A stretch of 64,000 nt of DNA from Plasmopara viticola (GCA_001695595.3 MBPM02000038.1:62001-126000), one strand, 5' to 3'; positions 12,602-24,774 are shown, counted from the stretch's first letter. Made by a program: numbers and translations. The notes: generated from the sequence alone by a model not told the origin.

Positions 12602-14186
12602 ATGTGCACGTCGGGTGCAGTAAAGACTCTACCTCGTCGTTGGAGCTGGCCCCCCTTTCTTCTTGTGCCACTTGTTGCTCTGGGAGTTTTAATTCTTATT
12701 GCAGAAACGGCTACGCTGTTCAATATCCCTGGTGACAAACTACCTAGCATACATCGAGTAATCGGATTGACGAGACGCAACCGATTTGAAAGCTTTCTAC
12801 TGCCTGATGAGGTTGTTGCCGATGAAGACTTACTGCATCTAAGCTTGCTACAAGAAGCGTGCATTGCAGACACGAATACGTCGTTTCCATGGCAGTACGG
12901 TTCGCCTGGAAACCAAGACGCAAGAGGGACGGCAAACAACTCAGAGGTTCTCATGCGTAGGACGGACAACGACCTTCTTCGGAAGATACGAACATGCTCG
13001 AGTATTGACATATTTTTACCTGAAAATGTGCGCACTGAAGGCTATTGCGAGGACGCTGCTGCTTATGTTAAATGTACGTTTTCGGGGATGTGCTGATAAC
13101 ATTTTGCTTATGTTTTACCATGAATTAGATCTAAAGTCGCGGCTGTTACCACAGTGGATATTAGAAGTTAAGCTTTATGACTCTGATTCAGGGCGAAATG
13201 TTGATTACTTTGATTTGTGCAAAAAAACACCTTTGCTTTTTATCGATCATCACTGGGGAGTTTATGATCGTGAGTGGAATGGAGTGGCGGCATCTTCTCG
13301 GTGGCCAAAAGACAAACCGATATTTTTGGCTCCCAACATCGAACGGGTTGAACTCACACCGAATCACTATTGGGGAGTTGATGCGGTGCTGTGCAAGACA
13401 AAGGAGTGCTACGATCGGGTGACAAAATGGTTTAAACAAGAGGGAAATCCACGGGAGGCAAAAGTATTTTATACAAAGCACACGTCGACAGATCCGATTT
13501 CATTTGTTCGTAAGCGCTTAGGCGAAAATTCTGTGGCGAGCAAGGATTTTTCTGGTGTCAAATTCTACCATATGGCCGGTGATAACGTTGCTAAAGGAAC
13601 AAGGGAGGTTCTTGATTGCTGGACATACGATCCAGGCTTGCCTCCACTCGCCGTATACATCGACCACGATGTGTACTATAAATTTTACCAGGTCTCCTAC
13701 AAAATAAAGGTTGAATTTAGTCTGAGTCCGATCAGCATTCATCTGGGCATGCTGGACCGCTTAAATTATAGCCAGGTTGTTGCTGGGGCCTCTTTCGTCG
13801 TCAATCCAAGCTACAGTGAAGGCTACGGTCACGTGATCAATCAGGCACGTGCATCAGGAGCTGTCATTATTACGAACGATGTGCCTCCGATGAATGAGCT
13901 GGTCATTGCGAATAAGTCTGGCGTCCTGGTGTCGGTGGCACCTGTAAGGCACCCGTGGGTGGTGTTGGGCGGCAAGTACTCGGGGGAGCACGGTTTGAAG
14001 GGAGTCAGTGGGCTGGTTGCCACTTTTGGGAGCTCGGATGTTTGTGAAGCTGTTCACCGTATGATGCGTCTAACCACGCCTGACTCCCGTGCTACAATGG
14101 GCCTAAACGCCCGCCGACAGTACCATTCAGATACCAAGTACTTTGCTAACAAAATGCAAGAAGTGCGAGAATTTGCAGAGAAGTAA
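12602..14186 (+). CDS. Membrane-anchored GT-B-type glycosyltransferase (GT4-like)
   Basis: Joined exons 12602-13073 and 13129-14186 around a 55-nt intron (GTACGT donor, ATTAG acceptor, CTGATAAC branch-like site) give 509 residues; the split codon becomes Tyr158. Residues 16-40 are a hydrophobic signal anchor after a basic N-terminus (PRRW), so a type II membrane protein facing the Golgi or ER lumen is likely. The C-terminal half carries the donor-binding signature of GT-B enzymes: NPSYSEGYGHVINQARASG, then ITNDVPPMNEL (about residues 381-415), the usual place of the E-x7-E motif. Upstream, HMAGDNVAKGT also fits the family. Donor, acceptor and pathway (N- or O-glycan, wall polymer) cannot be told. 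The next gene, eIF3j, is convergent and 1.1 kb away. Confidence 0.85.
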
Positions 14187-15295
14187 TTTCACCGTATGCT
14201 GTCGGGACACGCAGCGAGGTTTTGTTTTAACTGCAATTAAATTTGTTTGTTTCAATCGCAATTATTTTAGAGTGCCGTAAACAATATTCCGAAGTCAACT
14301 AGATGACCGCTTAACTTAACTTGGAATTGGTCTGGCTTTCGTCCTAACACCAATAATTGACAGGAAAGCAACCACTAGTACAGCAAGCATTTCCCAGGCG
14401 TTGTTAGCACGACCCCTTAGCACGCGATAAAAGATGCTGCGACACCTTATATAAAAAAAAACATCGAGACTTTTAATAAGTCAGATACCGTTCTATGATT
14501 TCGATCGTCTTGTTTTCCTGGAAGTAGGTCGCACTTTTTGACGACGCTAAGAGCTGCGTATTTTTAAGCACATAAATGTGTGATTATGACACTTTGCGGA
14601 CCTTTAACGCAACTACTGCATTTGTGTGTTCCGAGCTAGCACGAACAAGTTTCTTGATGCGCTTTATCGTTGCGTGGTGCACAAGCTCATGTTTTTTTAA
14701 CAACTCGACGACTTGACACCAAACGCCAACTCGCTAATCGTATGGCAAGAGCTTTTGCCAACGGAATGATGACAAACAGGTAGCAAAAAAAAATTAAATG
14801 GCGTCGAGCTGCTCGGCAATCAGTAGCTTCAGGCCCGTCAAAAACCTTAAGACGAAGTCACACAGACTACAAATTCTTTATTTATCCTGCAGCTTCTTAA
14901 TCGTAAAGCCATTTGAATGTTATAAATGTGTGTCGGTGGCTTTTAGGCATGCGTCCGATTGGCGCGGGCGCATCATTTCAGAAATTCAGATAAGTCGTGC
15001 GCACATAGGCTAAGCCTGATCTCTGCATTACAAGTATTATGTTGCTCCAGTCGCTTCAGACATGCTGTATATTGGTACAAGAGCCAGGTTGCAGAACAAA
15101 TTTGCCGACCTTTCAAAATTAGCGGCTACTAATTGCATCAAATATTAAAAACCAAACAGTCCAATCAACTGAATGCATCAAATACCATAAGCTTAGAAAA
15201 TGATACCGCGCCAACGACATCACATATAGCCGAATCACGCGCACCAATTCCTTCTCGTTTCTAGCTAATCAGGTTGGGCGCTGCACATCTAGCGC
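14187..15295. other. Spacer between convergent genes, no gene seen
   Basis: About 1.1 kb between the stops of the glycosyltransferase and eIF3j genes. It should hold both 3' untranslated regions. Only short open frames occur (the longest is about 71 codons at 14798-15013) and none is recognisable. Confidence 0.6.
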
Positions 15296-16123
15296 TTACA
15301 TAAAGTCATCGTAGTCGTCGTACGTGTCTTCGTAGTCGGTGTAAGCCTTACCACCAGCGCCACCGCTGCCAACGCTACGCTCGACTTTAGCGTAGCCCTG
15401 CTTACCAGCCTGCTTTTTCTTTTTGCTTTTAGGTTTTGCAGCTGCAATCTTCTCATTCTTGATAACATTGACGATAGTTGTAATCTCCTTCATATCATCC
15501 GCCGTCAGATTTACGGAGGCTTTAGTCAAGATGACTTTGATACACTCAAGCGCATACTTAAAGTTGGATGTGGCCAATCGTGACACCACTAAGTCACCCA
15601 GCTGTTCATGATCGGCAAGCGACAATAGGCGCATGCCGGAGATGGCAATTTCAGCATTTTTGTCATTATCGGTGGCGACGGTCGAGCACTCCTTAGAGGT
15701 ACCTGCAAATGCGTCTACAGCCATTTCAAAGTCCGCATCTTCAATAGAGGCTTTCTCCCTCGCACGGCGCTGCTCGTCGGATTCATCGGCCTGGGCCAAA
15801 AGACGCGCCTTAGTAAGGGCAATGTCCATCTTCTGCTTTTCCTCGATTTCCTTTAGCTTCAGTTTTTTGAGCTGTTTGGGCTTAAGCGGTCCAGTAGGCG
15901 TAGCAGCCTCAACCTTTGAGGACACAACCAAAGTTTCTTCTTCCTCTTCGTCATCCCAATGATTAACGATCTCATGTGTTTCTGTCACCGTCGGCACTTC
16001 GAACTCGTCGTCATCTGCACAGTCAGAACGAGAAGTTGTGAACGATCCAAAGCATGCACTTTAAGGTGTGCTTAAGGAAAAATTGGAGCTTGGCAATATT
16101 CAGAACGCACCCCAAGAGTCCAT
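15296..16123 (-). CDS. EIF3J: Eukaryotic translation initiation factor 3 subunit J
   Basis: eIF3j (yeast Hcr1) is the loosely bound eIF3 subunit that works at the 40S decoding centre during initiation and recycling. Seen: exon 1 is only 13 nt (16123-16111: Met-Asp-Ser-Trp plus one base), followed by a 96-nt intron with a GTGCGT donor (16110-16015, CAG acceptor) and exon 2 at 16014-15296, for 243 residues in all (human protein 258). Joining yields the expected N-terminus MDSWDDDEFEVP. Other family marks are an acidic stretch (HWDDEEEEE), a Lys-rich helix (KQLKKLKLKEIEEKQK), a helical core, a basic patch (PKSKKKKQAGKQG) and the acidic C-terminal YDDYDDFM. The open frame alone would suggest a start at a GTG at 15997; the micro-exon corrects that. 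Confidence 0.95.
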
Positions 16124-16449
16124 GTTTGCTGTCGATCGGCTTTAACTCTCGCGTGATTATTGGCTAGGCACACGAGAGCCGAAAAAAATTAAGAATCCTA
16201 AAATAATGTGAACCACAATCGGAATCGCCAAGTTTTAAGGTTCTAAAGTATAGTTGCAGCAAAATTTAGTATCTGACTTATACATAATACTTACTGTAAA
16301 TATTATACTTTAAATTAAATCTTAAGTTCTATAGGCTCATCGGTAAAACTCTGCGAACAAATCCTACAATTTTATCTAACGTATTTGTTTTTGTATGCAT
16401 CAAGCAGTGGTCATTCAACCATATACAACTTTTCCGTAAATACTAGAAC
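16124..16449. other. 5' flank of eIF3j, no gene seen
   Basis: AT-rich spacer between the eIF3j start codon and the second SINE-like insertion. The eIF3j promoter must lie here (read on the minus strand); an AGCCAATAATC string is present, but no clear initiator was identified. Confidence 0.5.
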
Positions 16450-16461
16450 TATGTACTGCCT

Positions 16462-16788
16462 GCTTCGGAAAAGGTTGAGGTGACGCCCTCCTTCCAAGCG
16501 CGGGGGCTAAATGCTCGCGCGCTTCGGGCAGTGGTCTCGGCCATCTGCAGATCTCTAACGAATCTCACCCTCGACGCGACGGTCTCCAGCACCAGGGCGC
16601 CACCTGGGCCCTTACCAAGTCAGAGCTAAACAAAATTATGGATGACCCTCACGACCTCGATGCTGGCTGCACTGCCCGCCGAACGAGACCCGACGTATGC
16701 GGACACCGCTCTATGCCGTGGACTAGCCAGACTGAGCCTAGCACGTGCATAACTTGGCAACGCGATAACGTAATACAATACAATACAA
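16462..16788 (+). mobile_element. SINE-like retroposon, copy 2, with target duplication
   Basis: A 327-bp copy of the family at 917-1250, in the same orientation, starting at CGGAAAAGGTTG after a few variable bases and ending in the (ACAAT)n tail. TATGTACTGCCT is repeated at 16450-16461 and 16789-16800 as a 12-bp target-site duplication. Small indels relative to copy 1 (for example in the GGGCAG segment near 16530) shift the internal frame, arguing that any coding frame in the element is not maintained. It sits about 330 bp upstream of the eIF3j start codon. Confidence 0.8.
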
Positions 16789-16800
16789 TATGTACTGCCT

Positions 16801-19800
16801 TGCTTTTGACGATCGAATCAGCATAGGGAGGGGTATGATTCCGCCATCTGGGGTCGAGGTATCTCCTGTGTCAAGCGTGCCAAGGCTAGAAGAGCTAACA
16901 TTCTAGGTTTATCCGTTCGTCCAATCTACCGCGAAGAAGTGGCTACACCCAGTTAACGTAACATGGCCTAGTGAAGAACACGGTTATGCAAAACATATTA
17001 CTGACAAGGCCTAGCTTGATAGTCTCAGGTTCTATATACCAAAAGTTAAGTTCTAACAAGTTATTGATTGTCCATACCAACTTCGAGGCGTGCAGGATTC
17101 GTTCGACGCTTTACATTGAATAAAGTCAGCCAAATGTTAGGTAATTTTGAGCTTATCAACGCGACATTATCTCTACCCTGCGATATGAGCAAGGGTGGCT
17201 GACCTGAACCTGAGTGTAAATTTCTTGACTTTAATAGTACCAAACGCTGTTTGGCTTAAGACTTATCGTCCATGGCTTGTCTGGACTTCATAAAGCCCAA
17301 ATCTATTAAAGGTCACAGACTTTGAATCTTACCCGCATTGCTCTTATTAGAGCGTAAAAATCATCAATCAAGCTCTACTAGAAACGTTGGCATTGTATTG
17401 AAATGGCCACTACGTAGTACATTCTATTACCCCAAATAAAACTTACCGTGTCAGAGATAAATTTTTGACTTAAGAGTGTCTTCTCCTGAGAAGAGGCGAA
17501 CAGAAACAAATATGCCAGGACAAGCATAGCAGGTTTAAGCCGAAGCACTACCTTCGACCAAACATCGACTGCTAGGATGGATTTTTTGTAGTAATAAAAT
17601 CTTGTTAAACAGTCTCCAGACATCCAAAGCAGGGTGAGTAAGCTAACAGTCTTGACTGGATACGAGGAGTGCAACATTTGGTTGCACAAACACCAGACGC
17701 GACAAATGCGCGTCTAAAGTGTCTTTTGGCTTCGAGAACGCTTGTTGAAACATCTTGGAGTAGAGCACGGTGATCGCATCAGCTACGATAAATACTGGCG
17801 CTGGAGGCTAATGTTCTAACACTCACGGAAAGAAAATCTAGAGGAAAAAAAGCTAGTACATCCTGCTTTGGACCAGAAAAGTCAAAGCGACTATAATACA
17901 AACCTTGTCGCAAAAAAGCAACAATGAGTACCTCTATTTCATATCTTGCTTGAGGAGGGAGGGTGAGCCGAAGTGTTGGCCCACGCAAACATTTTGGCCA
18001 CCAAACCTAGGTAAGTGCCACTATACGAGCATCACGAGGCATTGTACTCCTTGATTTAAGCTGCAGCTAATCGTATCTTGCATTGTATATATCACACCAA
18101 GCGTTGCTCATTAGATCACGTGTGCAACGGAGTTGCCGTCGCTGTCATTTTAAGAAAGAGAAATGCGATGGCTAAGGTGTCTTATTCTCAGTCTAAACTT
18201 AAAGTAAATATGAGTCGCAGATCAATTTTTTTTACTTCAGAAAATGATGTTAGTTCAATCATCAAAGCAAAACGTAATTTTATCGCTCCAATTGCTAGCT
18301 GGAATTCACTTATGAGTATCGATATTTTCAGCACAGACGAAGTAGGCATCGAGGAGTGATAGTTTGATCATGAAATGAATTTTCTAAATCCTCAGTACCA
18401 AGTACTACATCTTTATCGATTTTGAAGCATCACATGACTTATGTCACATAATATGGTATTATCCACTAGTGCAACTTGCACTGAGTTTGTGCCACCCATT
18501 ACAGTGAATTTTTAAAATAAATAACGACACTTGACGGAGAAAGAGCGACATACAAACCTTGGACAAAATCAGACCTGGATTATTTTCCATCCTACTGCGA
18601 ATTTAAATTCCAAAGAATCTAAAAATGTCAAGTTGTTACATATTGGCGAATACATACTAAAATTCAGCACAAATTGCCTCCGAGTACTCTATAAGAAAGG
18701 CGCAATAGCTCTTGTAATGTGCGCTGCATGAGCTAGTTCACGTACGCGCAGCCTTAAGGCCAGTTACGTTCGACCCTCGACTTTAAAAAAGAAGACAGAT
18801 AAACAAGACATCAGGGCGTCTCTTACACTGCCCACACTTGAAAAATAGAGCCAGAGCTGAATTGATGGCATCGTCCGCAGCGAGAGAAGTGGTGAATGAG
18901 TATGACGAGCGTAACTAGACGACCTTGTAGGAATGTGGCGAGCGTTATCGCAGCAAAGCCACTTTTATGTCGCTTTGACTAGCGCTCTCAACAATGTGTT
19001 AGTATGAGGACTTAAGCCAAAGCGCTGTTAAAAAATGATTATTTAGTTTGAAATGATTTCCCATGAAAGTTGCTCGAAAAATATAGTGGGTTTGTAGACG
19101 CAACAGGTCATGGATATCAACAATTACTAAATTAATCCACTATCGGAGGGTTTGGTACACGAATATTAGAATGCCGCATCGTTACGGTTGGTTATCGCTT
19201 GCTGGGGGTAGCAACCGCAACATACCCCGATTGGTCTCACCAAAATGCCAATTCGATGGGATACTTGCGACCTTCGCTTGCCTGGCTTCCTCTGATTTTT
19301 TTACACCTTGCGGCTTTTCCGTAAATGTTCGACGTGAACAGCTTCTTACTCAAACGTTTTTGGACAGAGAAAAAGCTGTATATATATATTTATACATATT
19401 GTCCGTGCATATACTTGAGTGGTATTTTAGCTGATATAACGTGCACGAAAAATTCGTGGTCTTGCAGCCTTAAACCAAACATAGTACGCCTTTACAACAG
19501 CTCCAAACGACGGTCTTGGCAGTTATGTTACGAGTTCTACAGGGCAACCTCGGACACCAAAGAAACCTGCTAGAAAAAATGCGCTTTTCTAAACTAGGCT
19601 TTCGGGACGATTCGAACGCCGCTCTTAACCTGAGGTAATTGAGATGTTTCAATAGGCCGCTTCATTTCATTAAGAGCGTTAGGAGCTTAAAGTGCCCAGC
19701 ATCATGGGTATTTCGCTCCTCAGTGATAAATTTGGTATGAGGTGGCTTTGGACAACATCGGCAGCCGCATTAGTACGTGTACTCACCTAGCCAGCAGATC

Positions 19801-20853
19801 AAATAGGTGCTAGGGGCATCTCAAGATTCGTATTTGACTTTGGTCCCGGAGATTCGTAGCATTTTTCAAGACGCCCAAAACAAACGCTTGATGTGTTAAT
19901 ATTGAAGTGCTGAAAATCGATTCCGCCATTTCAGAATCGTTAAAGATCCGATAAGAATTGTGTATACGGAACTTTGTAATATAAGGTGATTTTTAGAACT
20001 TAATCATTATTGGTAACGTTTCAAGTTTATCTAAAAAATGCTTTTACACACCTTAAATGATTGCAATCGGATTCGTTGCCTTATTGGTTGTGAATAACCG
20101 ACTTTTTGCGAAGTCAGATAAATCTGTTTACAATGTAATTAGCCTCAAATTTGTAGCCAAAGAGGAGCATTTTATTTCGTATACCTTGCTTACGCACTAA
20201 CCTAAACTATTTACACACCATATATACTCGTCAACCTTCATCACTTCCCTAATAAAAAAGTCTTTTCGCCAAGCCCTAACCTTATGATATTCATGGGTAG
20301 AAATTACTAAAGCACACAAACTACTATCAGACGCTCTCAGGGTCTCATTAGTTTTCCTCAAAATCAGTAAGTTACTCCCTGTAAGAATAGTCAGAAAATG
20401 CAAATCTGTTTTTATACAAAACAGCGAGTGCCCCTTGTAAGGGAATTCACTAGAATGCAAATTAATAAATATTTTTCTATTCAAAAACAAGATAGGATAC
20501 TATAACAGGATAAAAATACTTTATTTTTACGAACGCGAAGAAGCTTCACTTACAACAGTGGAGAAAGAATACTATGAAAGCATAGAGAGAAAAAATTACA
20601 GAAATAAAGAGAAAATGATCGAGCACATAGTGGAGACAGGAAAGAGAAATACAAGGCCAATTAGAACGAAATTAAAGCTTTTTTAACAATAATGAAGCAA
20701 TATTTTTTTGCTTGGGAACAGTATTGAGCACAATATATATAAAGACATTGTTTTCATTACGATCTCTTTAGTATACAAAGACCTTTTCAAAAATGCCAAT
20801 TTTAAAAAATAATCTGAGAGTTGAGAAGACTCGCAGTGATTTCATTAAGTTTG
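16801..20853. other. AT-rich tract without recognisable genes
   Basis: Four kilobases with no recognised product. The longest open frames (17378-17689 minus, 103 codons and hydrophobic; 18078-18359 plus, 93 codons; 20197-20490 minus, 97 codons) have no known motif, no splice partners and the same base composition as the surroundings. They are most likely chance frames. Confidence 0.45.
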
Positions 20854-22128
20854 TACCCCCCCTGCCTAGAGCGACACTCCTCTCTTCTTGCTGACCAATC
20901 AAAGTACAGCTTCATATCTTTAGCCACCGCTTTTTGACAAATTTATAAGCGCCGGCAGATATTCCTGCCAAATCAATTTCTCAGATTATTTGTTATTGCT
21001 TTATCACGTAACCACGATGATCCATTCTAGATACGCGAACTTGGCGGAGGCTCTCCTTGCTATGTTTCCAATACAATTTCCATATCGTCACGAAATTACG
21101 TGTTGCGTCTCGAGCAAAAACTCGTAAAATGGTGCTTCTGGCCAATTATCGAGATACGTTTTCTTCATAATAATAAACATATCAAACAAGAAGAGCAAAC
21201 AATTACAGTGCTTTCAATTTTTTCTTATATTAATTCCATTGCACAAGACGGTTTCGAATGCAATAATTAACGGTCGGATAGCTCCTTCATGCGTTGGACT
21301 ATCAGGATTTGTCAAAATGATGGATACGAGATCCATCACTGTTTATTCCAATGTTGCAACGAGTTGTCCATGTTGCTCTTTTCTTTTCTCATCACTTAGA
21401 ACTCGTTCTTGCTCAAGTGTTTTCGATAGGTGCGGTAATGGTAGCCCAGTCGCTGCTCGCTTTGCTCTATACTGTAGATGTAATTGCGACTCCTGTACCG
21501 CCAACTCTGCAGCAGCAACCACACGACTAGATATGACGAGATAACGATATTGCGCCTGCTTATGACGTATCAATGAATGCATATTATCCCAGCGCAAAGT
21601 GTAGACGCTATCAGGTCTCAAGCTGTCAACTTTGCCTTCCATCCTCGGCTCCACCGCGTCAAGTGAATGTGCATGATGTGACATCAACGGATCATTAACG
21701 TTAAATTTGTTTCGTCTGTTTCACTCGCTCGAAATCGACCCAGATCTAAATTACTGCCTCATTTTCCAACTCTTAAAAACCAGCATCGTACTAGTGGATT
21801 ACAAATTGCCACAATAGACACTCGCGCGGATCATTGCCCTGCTGCTCTGCGATAATGGGTATTGGAATCGATATGCCGACAATACTTTCACGACGAACAC
21901 CTAGCGAAACCCATGGAACCTTTTGCAATAAGAGCGAGGCGACTGTCAAAGGCATCACTTTCTCGGATGAGATGTTACAGCATGATGTAAACATACAAAA
22001 AAGTAATATAAAAACATCTGAATGAGTGCATAACTTTTACGGCATTTGCGGTGTTTGAAGATGTGAAGCTGTACTTTGATTGGTCAGCATAAAGAGGGGG
22101 TGTATCTCTAGGCGAGGGGGGGGGTGTA
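20854..22128. mobile_element. 1.27-kb element with ~80-bp terminal inverted repeats
   Basis: The left end (20854-20930) and the right end (22048-22128, reverse complement) are alike: a C-run (ACCCCCCC), GCCTAGAG, CACTCC or CACCCC, then a long identical core around GCTGACCAATCAAAGTACAG and CACCGC. This is the layout of a small DNA transposon or of the terminus of a larger one. No clear target duplication is visible outside the ends, so the exact borders are uncertain. It lies immediately upstream of a decayed DNA polymerase and may have belonged to that same element rather than being an independent insertion. Confidence 0.6.
21343..21687 (-). CDS. Hypothetical 114-residue protein inside the inverted-repeat element
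   Basis: The largest frame between the two inverted repeats, reading leftwards. The peptide is hydrophilic with a helical, coiled-coil-like second half rich in Leu, Gln, Arg and Glu (SKTLEQERVLSDEKRKEQ) and an aromatic-rich centre (YTLRWDNMHSLI). No transposase catalytic motif is visible and the protein is too short for a complete transposase. It is supported mainly by its location and openness. It may be a captured fragment, a truncated element protein or a chance frame. Confidence 0.3.
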   Translation of the reverse strand: MMSHHAHSLDAVEPRMEGKVDSLRPDSVYTLRWDNMHSLIRHKQAQYRYLVISSRVVAAAELAVQESQLHLQYRAKRAATGLPLPHLSKTLEQERVLSDEKRKEQHGQLVATLE

Positions 22129-22194
22129 GCTATAGACGCTTCCCATAATCAATCAAACGTGAATCGGAAAATTCCAACCTCCAACATGGAGAAG

Positions 22195-23715
22195 GTTGTC
22201 AATCCATTCAAACAAACTAATGTAAATACAAAAAGGCACTTCATAAGGTCAAGCTAGCCAACGGCTTATCTAGTCTAAAGGCTATCAATAAAAGATCAGG
22301 TAAAGTTGATATAGATTTGAATCATTTCGAGCGTATTCGCAAAGACATTGTAGCTCCTACTAATAAAAAATTAAAAATAAACCTCAAAAGTGAAAATGGA
22401 GCAATTTGAGAGCATAACACTTACATGATCGCATTAAGAATATTTAAAACTTATATATTAATGAGAAAGATCAACACTCATCTGGCGTTGATGTTAATTT
22501 TGATATTCTACCACCTTCTACGGTTGATGTTAAACGGATTGATAATCCAAAACGCTCATTCCGAGAAAAAGAAATCCGTTATTTCCTAATTAAAGCAACT
22601 TACAATTTCAATGATTATCTAGTTTATTATGATAACTTTGTAGAATTTCTTTAAATATAATAATTTACACATTAGACCACGAAAAATACCTTGCTTTGTA
22701 TTTGGTCAAACCCAAGTCGGTGTTTTGATAAAATAGCTGAAGCATTCCACAAACGATGTTTCATTGAGATGCTATTGTCATTTTCATCTGCTAATGCTCT
22801 TATATATATATATGAAGCAGTACATGATTAAAACTCGCAGGACTAGCTGACAATAATATTTTTCCTAACATGGAGTGAAAAGTGAAATGTAATAATAATA
22901 GGCTCTGTTAGGCAGCATCTATTTGCTATTAAACCAACCTAAGTTACCACAGTAAATTAACATCAGCGAGCTAATTTTATATTAAAAGAGGGCATCCTTT
23001 AAGTCCAGTTGCATTAAATTACTTGACAATTATGAGTTGATCAATTATCTATATTATCATCGTGAAGCTTTAATAGATTCAATCACACGCTATCGAATAG
23101 AAAATTTCAAAAGATCAAATCTTAAACAGAAGTTGATTTTGATGCAAAAGAATTGATAGAGCAAATTAAAACAGCGTATTACCATAGATGACGAGGAAAA
23201 AGGAAAATGGTTGGAGGTTTATGTATATGATGTAATTTCGTTTGATTTTGAAACACTCGACGATAACAATGAACATATTCCAGGTTGCACATCATATTGT
23301 ATTGCTTAGTTTGATGCTAAACACAAAGCTCTAAAATCTAGAAAAACGAAAAGCTTTCTGGAACTGGACGTATATTAACGCTTTTAAATGTATTATCAAG
23401 GAAGAGTAGTAATTTAATGTGAGCTCATAATGCAGGATTTGATTGTTGCTTTATCCTTTTGCACCTATTATATAATTCAAGAAACACAAAAACTATTAAA
23501 AAAACGTGGAACTAAATAAAAACAGGCTCATGGATGTTTCTTTGGTCGTAAAATTGTTGTTTGAAATACTATGAGTTTATTGCTAATAATTAGCAGCTAT
23601 TCTAGATTTTTTAAAATCATCTTGTAATCAAATTGCATTAGAAAAAGAGCTACAACCTCATAGAGTGGTTTGTTAAATATGATCATCTACTACTTTGGTG
23701 AATGGACTTACTAAA
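22195..23715 (+). pseudogene. Decayed family-B DNA polymerase, N-terminal and exonuclease part
   Basis: Several plus-strand coding fragments, separated by stops and frameshifts, line up in order. At 22250-22410 is a basic segment (NHFERIRKDIVAPTNKK). At 22484-22653 is a segment with DILPPSTVDVKRIDNP. At about 23233-23310 is SFDFETLDDNNEHIPG, matching the exonuclease I region (DxE with a following H-x-P), and at about 23420-23450 AHNAGFDCCFIL matches exonuclease II (N-x2-F-D). Further on, KELQPH resembles the conserved stretch after exonuclease III. Known: this arrangement is found in protein-primed PolB of Mavericks/Polintons and related viruses, and in a looser form in other viral PolBs. The palm domain is not found; the frame ends where the Mutator-like element is inserted. 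This is a fossil, not a working gene. Confidence 0.55.
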
Positions 23716-23723
23716 TTAGTATA

Positions 23724-24774
23724 GGAAATCGTTAAATTGCCGTTACCCCTTGATTTTAGCCAATGAGATTAGTTTATTCTATCAATGGGAGCAGTTTATC
23801 TTCGTTAATGAACACAGTGTTTTTTCAACTAATAAACAGAGAAAGCAATACCCCTCCATGCCGTCAACTGCTGGTATCCTTGTTTTTAAGAAATAACTCC
23901 TACGCACCTCTTCTCAATATCACTCTTTTTGACATCACTCTTATCATTATCACTCTTTTCGCACTCTTCTTCTTGCAATGGACTTTATGCACCCCCCTCG
24001 AGAGCTCTCGTACAGCACTCTGGAAGAGACAAAGTCGGCGGTTCTCATGCACGCGCGCGCCCAAGGCTATGAGCTTTGGGTCTTAAGAATAAAGCGAGTG
24101 GGCAAAAGAAAGGATGGAAGCCCAAAAACCCTTGTCCTACGATGCATAAAGGCCGGTAAAGTTCAACCCCCTACCTCTAACTCCCAGGCGCCTTTGCTCC
24201 GCGGGTGCAAAGTGTGCAGAGGAACTGGTCACAATTCCAGAGCATGTCGGCAACAAGCCCCACCCACAGCACCAGCGACTGTGCCATCTGTCGGTATGCA
24301 AACATTTTTCGTAAGCCGCTCGACCCTTCTACTTCTAATTCTTCTAAACTTTTTTTGGCAGATTTTGATACTGTAAATGGTATTTGAATATTAGTTATAT
24401 TATGTAAAATCACGTCGCTCAAAACAATACATTAATATACCCAAAAGCCATGCAAATGCGTATACTCATTAAGCAAAGACGACGTAGAGGAAGGCGCATT
24501 TCGATAACTTGTTCAAAGCTGTTTTCATTGACAGAAAAGTATTGCTCTCTTTGAAGAAATTGCTCCTTTTTTCTTTGGCTAAAAACAGGGGGAACCGGCA
24601 ATTTACGAAAAAAGGGTACCGGATGGGTTTCGCTTTCTCTTTTTATTGGTAAAAAAACACTGTGTACATCAAAAAGATAAACTGCTCCCATTGATAGAAT
24701 GAACTAAACTCATTGACTAAAATCAAGGGGCACCGGCAGTTTACCAAAAGGGTACCGGCAAATTAACGATTCCC
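23724..24774 (+). mobile_element. Non-autonomous Mutator-like element with long terminal inverted repeats
   Basis: The ends (about 23724-23900 and 24590-24774 inverted) match over more than 150 bp, with an identical core ATTCTATCAATGGGAGCAGT. The flanks TTAGTATA (23716-23723) and TTAATATA (24775-24782) differ by one base and directly abut the ends, as expected of an 8-9 bp target duplication that has aged. Each terminus carries two partial copies of a CCGGTACCCTTTT/AATTGCCGG motif; one outer ~22-bp copy is missing on the left. Long inverted repeats plus an internal FAR1-like frame point to a MULE. At 1,051 bp it lacks the catalytic core and must depend on a full-length relative. It splits the fossil viral polymerase, so it is the younger insertion. 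Confidence 0.75.
23978..24376 (+). CDS. FAR1-like DNA-binding and zinc-knuckle fragment of a MULE transposase
   Basis: A 132-codon frame centred in the Mutator-like element. Residues about 14-60 (TLEETKSAVLMHARAQGYEL through LVLRCIKAGK) resemble the WRKY-GCM1/FAR1-type DNA-binding domain found at the N-terminus of MULE transposases. Residues about 78-91 are a CCHC zinc knuckle (CKVCRGTGHNSRAC). A Pro/Ala-rich linker and a hydrophobic C-terminus follow, without the MULE DDE catalytic region, so the protein cannot transpose the element by itself. It could be a deletion product that still binds the element ends, or simply untranslated remnant. Confidence 0.55.
   Translation: MDFMHPPRELSYSTLEETKSAVLMHARAQGYELWVLRIKRVGKRKDGSPKTLVLRCIKAGKVQPPTSNSQAPLLRGCKVCRGTGHNSRACRQQAPPTAPATVPSVGMQTFFVSRSTLLLLILLNFFWQILIL

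Noticed and set aside
12864..13128. Separate start of a second gene at 12864 overlapping the glycosyltransferase first exon
   Set aside because: The open frame only extends back through exon 1 and the intron out of phase; splicing 13073 to 13129 gives one continuous protein with a membrane anchor.
17378..17689. 103-codon hydrophobic minus-strand frame as a membrane protein gene
   Set aside because: No motif, no splice partners, composition like the surrounding AT-rich sequence; probably chance.
19590..19690. Possible tRNA or organellar rRNA fragment on the minus strand
   Set aside because: A perfect B-box-like GTTCGAATC and a TGAAACATCTCA string recalling large-subunit rRNA are present, but there is no A box, no cloverleaf and no extended rRNA match.
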